Source: Candidatus Bathyarchaeota archaeon (GTDB lineage Archaea > Thermoproteota > Bathyarchaeia > Bathyarchaeales > Bathyarchaeaceae). From it: DNA of 7,237 nucleotides. The position numbers were made by a program, and so were the translations under genes. The stretch is taken from NCBI GenBank assembly GCA_020350305.1, contig CP070709.1, positions 70,971 through 78,207 of the forward strand. The letters are read 5' to 3'. Positions within the stretch are counted from its first letter, which is position 1. Each line of letters opens with the position of its first letter. This document shows, piece by piece, positions 5,720 to 7,237 of the stretch. The notes beneath the pieces were generated by a model. It saw only the letters and a list, made by a program, of their open reading frames with translations, had not been told where the DNA came from and searched no databases.

Positions 5720-6145
5720 TCAACAGCGAGTTCGGAGTTTGCTGTATGCTTCTTCGGGAGCTGCAGATGTGAGAGCAAGTTTTTCGAATGGACAAATATC
5801 GTTTCTTTTCTGGTTCAGAATGTCTGGAACACGCTTTTCGAATTGATAAAAAACATTGTTATCTTTCAGTACTCTAACTCCTTCTGTACTTATTATAATA
5901 GCAAACACGGCAGAAACCTGAAAATGGACACATAGGAAAGCCGCCGCTCGTCCAACAATCTTATCAGCTATGGAGGATCCAGCAAGTTCTTTGCCAAAAA
6001 GTTCGCAGGCTTCAAGAAAACCCTTAATACCATGAGATTCAGTTTCGAAAATAACCTTTCCATTCTTAACTACGACAAGCGCGCTTTTCTTTTCTTTCAG
6101 TCTCAGCCTTGCACGTTCAAGGTCTTGCATTTCAATTCTAAACAT
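5720..6145 (-). CDS. DUF1893 domain protein (cytidine deaminase-like fold family)
   Basis: The 141-residue product matches the DUF1893 family. Signs are SALVVVKNGKVIFETESHGIKGFLEA (21-46), the conserved SSIADKIVGRAAAFLCV (57-73), STEGVRVLKDNNVFYQFEKRVPDIL (86-110) and the ICPFEKLAL motif (117-125) followed by PEEAY. From family knowledge, the structural prototype (Thermotoga TM1506) has a fold like the cytidine deaminase superfamily, but its biochemical role is not established, and I assign none here. The product ends within a few residues after PEEAY, near the family's usual end. It starts 28 nt after the zinc ribbon gene, so the two are probably one transcript. The start is uncertain: neither ATG 6145 nor ATG 6130 has a clear ribosome binding site. 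Confidence 0.85.
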   Translation of the reverse strand: MFRIEMQDLERARLRLKEKKSALVVVKNGKVIFETESHGIKGFLEACELFGKELAGSSIADKIVGRAAAFLCVHFQVSAVFAIIISTEGVRVLKDNNVFYQFEKRVPDILNQKRNDICPFEKLALTSAAPEEAYSKLRTRC

Positions 6146-6173
6146 AAGAACAAGGACTTGGTAAAAACATTAC

Positions 6174-6362
6174 TCAAAACTGGTCTTTCTTTTCTTTGTA
6201 GAGTTCAATGAAACCACATTTTTCGCAGTGAAAAGCAAGAATCTTATCTCCACGTAAATCACCTTTCTTTGCATATCGCACAAAGCCATATCCAGCTAAC
6301 CCTTTCCCTTTCTCCATTTCTCCGTCGCACTTAGGACACTTTTTGACTTCTTTCTCACTCAT
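6174..6362 (-). CDS. Small zinc ribbon protein of unknown function
   Basis: The 62-residue product is built around two Cys pairs, CPKC (9-12) and CEKC (46-49), the spacing of a single zinc ribbon. Between them lies a lysine/glycine-rich stretch with GYGFVRYAKKGDLRGDKILAFH, and the chain ends in charged residues. Such proteins may bind nucleic acid or act as partner subunits, but nothing here decides it. The start is supported by AAGGA about 7 nt before the ATG on the reverse strand. It precedes the DUF1893 gene by 28 nt and follows dodecin by 85 nt. A TGCA palindrome lies 50 nt upstream. Confidence 0.75.
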   Translation of the reverse strand: MSEKEVKKCPKCDGEMEKGKGLAGYGFVRYAKKGDLRGDKILAFHCEKCGFIELYKEKKDQF

Positions 6363-6409
6363 GGCTATTCCTTCATTTTAAGTCACTGTTTCTAATACAA
6401 ATATGTATG

Positions 6410-6420
6410 TATGCATGCAA
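6410..6420. repeat. TGCA palindrome site 6 (TATGCATGCAA)
   Basis: Contains the perfect 8-bp palindrome TGCATGCA (6412-6419). The left side is degraded to TATGTATG, as if two further units had changed C to T. It lies between dodecin and the zinc ribbon gene. Confidence 0.65.
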
Positions 6421-6447
6421 ACGTGGAGAACACACGTTTCTCTCATT

Positions 6448-6651
6448 TCATCTTTCCACACTAAAAGCGATTTTGACATCGGCACGGTATTCCACAATCT
6501 TGTTGTCTTTTACCTTTGCGGTGCATCGCTTCACGTGAACTCCCTTGATGTTTTTGACTGTTTTTGCTGCCTCCTTCACCGCGTTTTCAACAGCATCTTT
6601 CCAGCTATCTGGTGAACTACCTATCAGCTCAATTATCTTCACAACTGGCAT
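6448..6651 (-). CDS. Dodecin family protein, calcium-dodecin (SecE2)-like type
   Basis: The 67-residue product has the length and fold pattern of dodecins, small beta-alpha-beta-beta proteins that form hollow dodecamers: KIIELIGSSPDSWKDAVENAVKEAAKTVKNIKGVHV (5-40), then KIVEYRADVKIAFSV (51-65). Flavin-binding dodecins have a Trp near residue 36 and a Gln in the YQ/WQ position. Here these are Gly37 and Arg56, as in the mycobacterial SecE2 'calcium dodecin' type, so flavin storage is unlikely on present evidence. The ATG at 6651 is chosen over an in-frame GTG at 6771 because a perfect GGAGGTGA (6657-6664) stands 5 nt upstream of it and because the family starts there. Confidence 0.88.
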   Translation of the reverse strand: MPVVKIIELIGSSPDSWKDAVENAVKEAAKTVKNIKGVHVKRCTAKVKDNKIVEYRADVKIAFSVER

Positions 6652-6656
6652 AACTT

Positions 6657-6664
6657 TCACCTCC
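6657..6664 (-). promoter_or_regulatory. Ribosome binding site that fixes the dodecin start
   Basis: GGAGGTGA on the reverse strand, 5 nt before the ATG. It is the best match to the archaeal anti-Shine-Dalgarno sequence in the window and rules against the 40-residue upstream extension. Confidence 0.8.
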
Positions 6665-6805
6665 AAGGCTGAATGGCTTTCGCGCGACTTCAGTTTTTCG
6701 ATGCACGCAAACAAGTTAGACTGTTCACAAGATTGCCGAAACTCTTTCCATGTTGCGTTTTTGACCAGCACAGCAAGCTTATTATGGCGGACTTATTATT
6801 GCGGA

Positions 6806-6837
6806 ATATGTACATATCCTTTTTTGGAGATATATAG
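6806..6837 (-). promoter_or_regulatory. Candidate dodecin promoter with a palindrome at the likely start point
   Basis: On the reverse strand GCTATATATC (TATA-like, near 6828-6837) lies about 25 bp upstream of the perfect 12-bp palindrome ATATGTACATAT (6806-6817). A transcript from here would have a leader of about 150 nt before dodecin. The palindrome could be an operator. Pattern only. Confidence 0.4.
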
Positions 6838-6864
6838 CGAACCAAAGCAAGTTGCAATCAGTCT

Positions 6865-6878
6865 TTGCATGCATGCAA
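6865..6878. repeat. TGCA palindrome site 7 (TTGCATGCATGCAA)
   Basis: Perfect 14-bp palindrome, identical to site 2. The integrase remnant starts to match its family at the codon AAG (6877-6879), that is, at the right end of the palindrome. Confidence 0.88.
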
Positions 6879-7047
6879 GAACATCCAGAACACCATTATC
6901 TACACCCACTTGGTGAATTTCGAAGCCAATCAGTACATTACCAGAGGAACACGCTCCGACAAGGGTGCAAGAGTGCTGATCGAGGCTGGCTTTGAATATG
7001 TCTGCACCACCCCTGACGGTGTGATGCTCTTCAGAAAACCGAAGTAA
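6865..7047 (+). pseudogene. 3' remnant of an archaeal tyrosine recombinase (integrase) gene
   Basis: From the codon at 6877 the frame reads KNIQNTIIYTHLVNFEANQY, then a middle part and GFEYVCTTPDGVMLFRKPK before the stop. This matches the C-terminal end of archaeal phage-integrase family proteins, where a GHK.IQNT..YTHLV block carries the catalytic tyrosine (here codon 6901-6903) and the chain ends with GFEYV...G..LFRK. The rest of the catalytic domain (the Arg and His box residues) and the N-terminal domain are missing. Upstream, the frame passes through the palindrome and reaches a stop at 6835. The only possible starts are the TTG at 6865 or similar, without a ribosome binding site, so it is almost surely a dead fragment. 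It is evidence of past integration at this place. Confidence 0.75.
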
Positions 7048-7054
7048 CAAGATA

Positions 7055-7092
7055 GGGTTTAAAAGGTGTAGAAGGCGCGGAAAAGGTTTATT
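7055..7092 (+). repeat. Repeat B : block in the rpl15e promoter
   Basis: Source or sister copy of 5539-5576 (36 of 38 bases match by eye). It starts 7 bp after the stop of the integrase remnant. Confidence 0.8.
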
Positions 7093-7094
7093 AA
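7076..7094 (+). promoter_or_regulatory. Promoter of rpl15e (BRE and TATA)
   Basis: CGCGGAAAA followed by GGTTTATTAA has the layout of an archaeal BRE/TATA pair, about 55 nt before the ATG. This gives a leader of about 30 nt with purine-rich GAGAGAGGG. GGGTTTAAAAGG at 7055-7066 is an alternative upstream TATA. Confidence 0.5.
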
Positions 7095-7146
7095 TCGTCT
7101 TGACGGTGAGTTTGAACCGTAAACGCGCAGAGAGAGGGCTTAGGAA

Positions 7147-7237
7147 ATGACCTACAAACACATCGTGGCTGCTTGGAAACGACCTGAAGCTTCCTTTGTA
7201 AAAGAGTTAATGTGGCACAGAGCTATAGAATGGCGGA
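7147..7237 (+). CDS. rpl15e: 50S ribosomal protein L15e, 5' part
   Basis: Thirty codons are in the window: MTYKHIVAAWKRPEASFVKE followed by LMWHRAIEWR. This matches the N-terminus of archaeal/eukaryotic L15e, with its M.YK.I..AWK.P..S.V.EL.W.R.IEWR pattern. L15e is a large-subunit rRNA-binding protein found in archaea and eukaryotes but not in bacteria, so it is strong evidence for the domain of origin. The start ATG follows GGCTTAGGAA, a weak ribosome binding site (AGGA very close to the ATG). It has its own promoter in the repeat-B block. The rest of the gene lies beyond the window. Confidence 0.9.
   Translation, partial: MTYKHIVAAWKRPEASFVKELMWHRAIEWR

Noticed and set aside
5484..5795. 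103-codon reverse-strand ORF
   Set aside because: It runs through palindromes and both repeats A' and B', has no protein-like pattern and overlaps the end of the DUF1893 gene in another frame.
3692..6878. The TGCA palindromes could be a scaffolding linker or adapter left by assembly.
   Set aside because: The copies differ in length and edges (TTGCATGCATGCAA, CTTTGCATGCAAAG, TATGTATGCATGCAA), unlike a fixed linker. This cannot be excluded without reads, especially for the three identical 12-mers.
3692..6878. A CRISPR array built on the repeated palindrome
   Set aside because: Spacing is irregular (20 to over 1600 bp), the units are too short, and no spacers of equal length or cas genes are present.
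6545..6916. 123-codon forward ORF
   Set aside because: It is the antisense shadow of dodecin and its leader and crosses the palindrome at 6865; no ribosome binding site.

Overview
The window looks archaeal, most likely from an uncultured mesophilic or moderately thermophilic TACK-type lineage such as Bathyarchaeia; the lineage is inferred, not proven. The archaeal signs are separate but adjacent kae1 and bud32 genes, an archaeal/eukaryotic-type L15e ribosomal protein gene at the right edge, TATA/BRE-like promoters, strong GGAGGTGA-type ribosome binding sites, and a Sulfolobus-like ferredoxin domain. No complete tRNA, rRNA, IS element or CRISPR array is visible.

Left part (1-2676): a winged-helix regulator gene runs leftward off the window. 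Divergent from it is a tight operon of kae1, bud32 and an RdgB/HAM1-type nucleotide pyrophosphatase. Kae1 and Bud32 are partners in KEOPS, the complex that makes t6A on tRNA. The pyrophosphatase cleans the nucleotide pool of ITP/XTP. The genes are spaced by 3 nt or overlap by 4 nt, so they are probably translationally coupled.

Middle part (2677-5353): a one-chain fusion of a dicluster ferredoxin with a membrane ICMT/PEMT-like methyltransferase; next a 5' stump of what looks like a second small membrane methyltransferase gene; then a large secreted protein with a DUF2341 domain, a lectin-like region and a C-terminal dockerin-like calcium-binding domain.

Right part (5354-7147): a mosaic of non-coding repeats and three leftward genes (a dodecin of the flavin-residue-lacking type, a small zinc ribbon protein and a DUF1893 protein). 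It is followed by the 3' end of a tyrosine integrase gene and the start of rpl15e with its promoter.

The most striking signal is a palindrome built from TGCA units (TGCATGCATGCA and shorter variants). I found it seven times, all between 3692 and 6878 and never in the conserved left operon. Two gene remnants, the methyltransferase stump and the integrase tail, break within a few bases of it. A copy of the rpl15e promoter starts right at another site, and one site abuts the stop codon of the secreted protein. Two further repeat pairs (2681/5588 and 5539/7055) are arranged A...B'A'...B, which is the order expected across a duplication or excision junction. Together these suggest that the segment between the pyrophosphatase gene and rpl15e is an accessory region put together from pieces that meet at TGCA palindromes.
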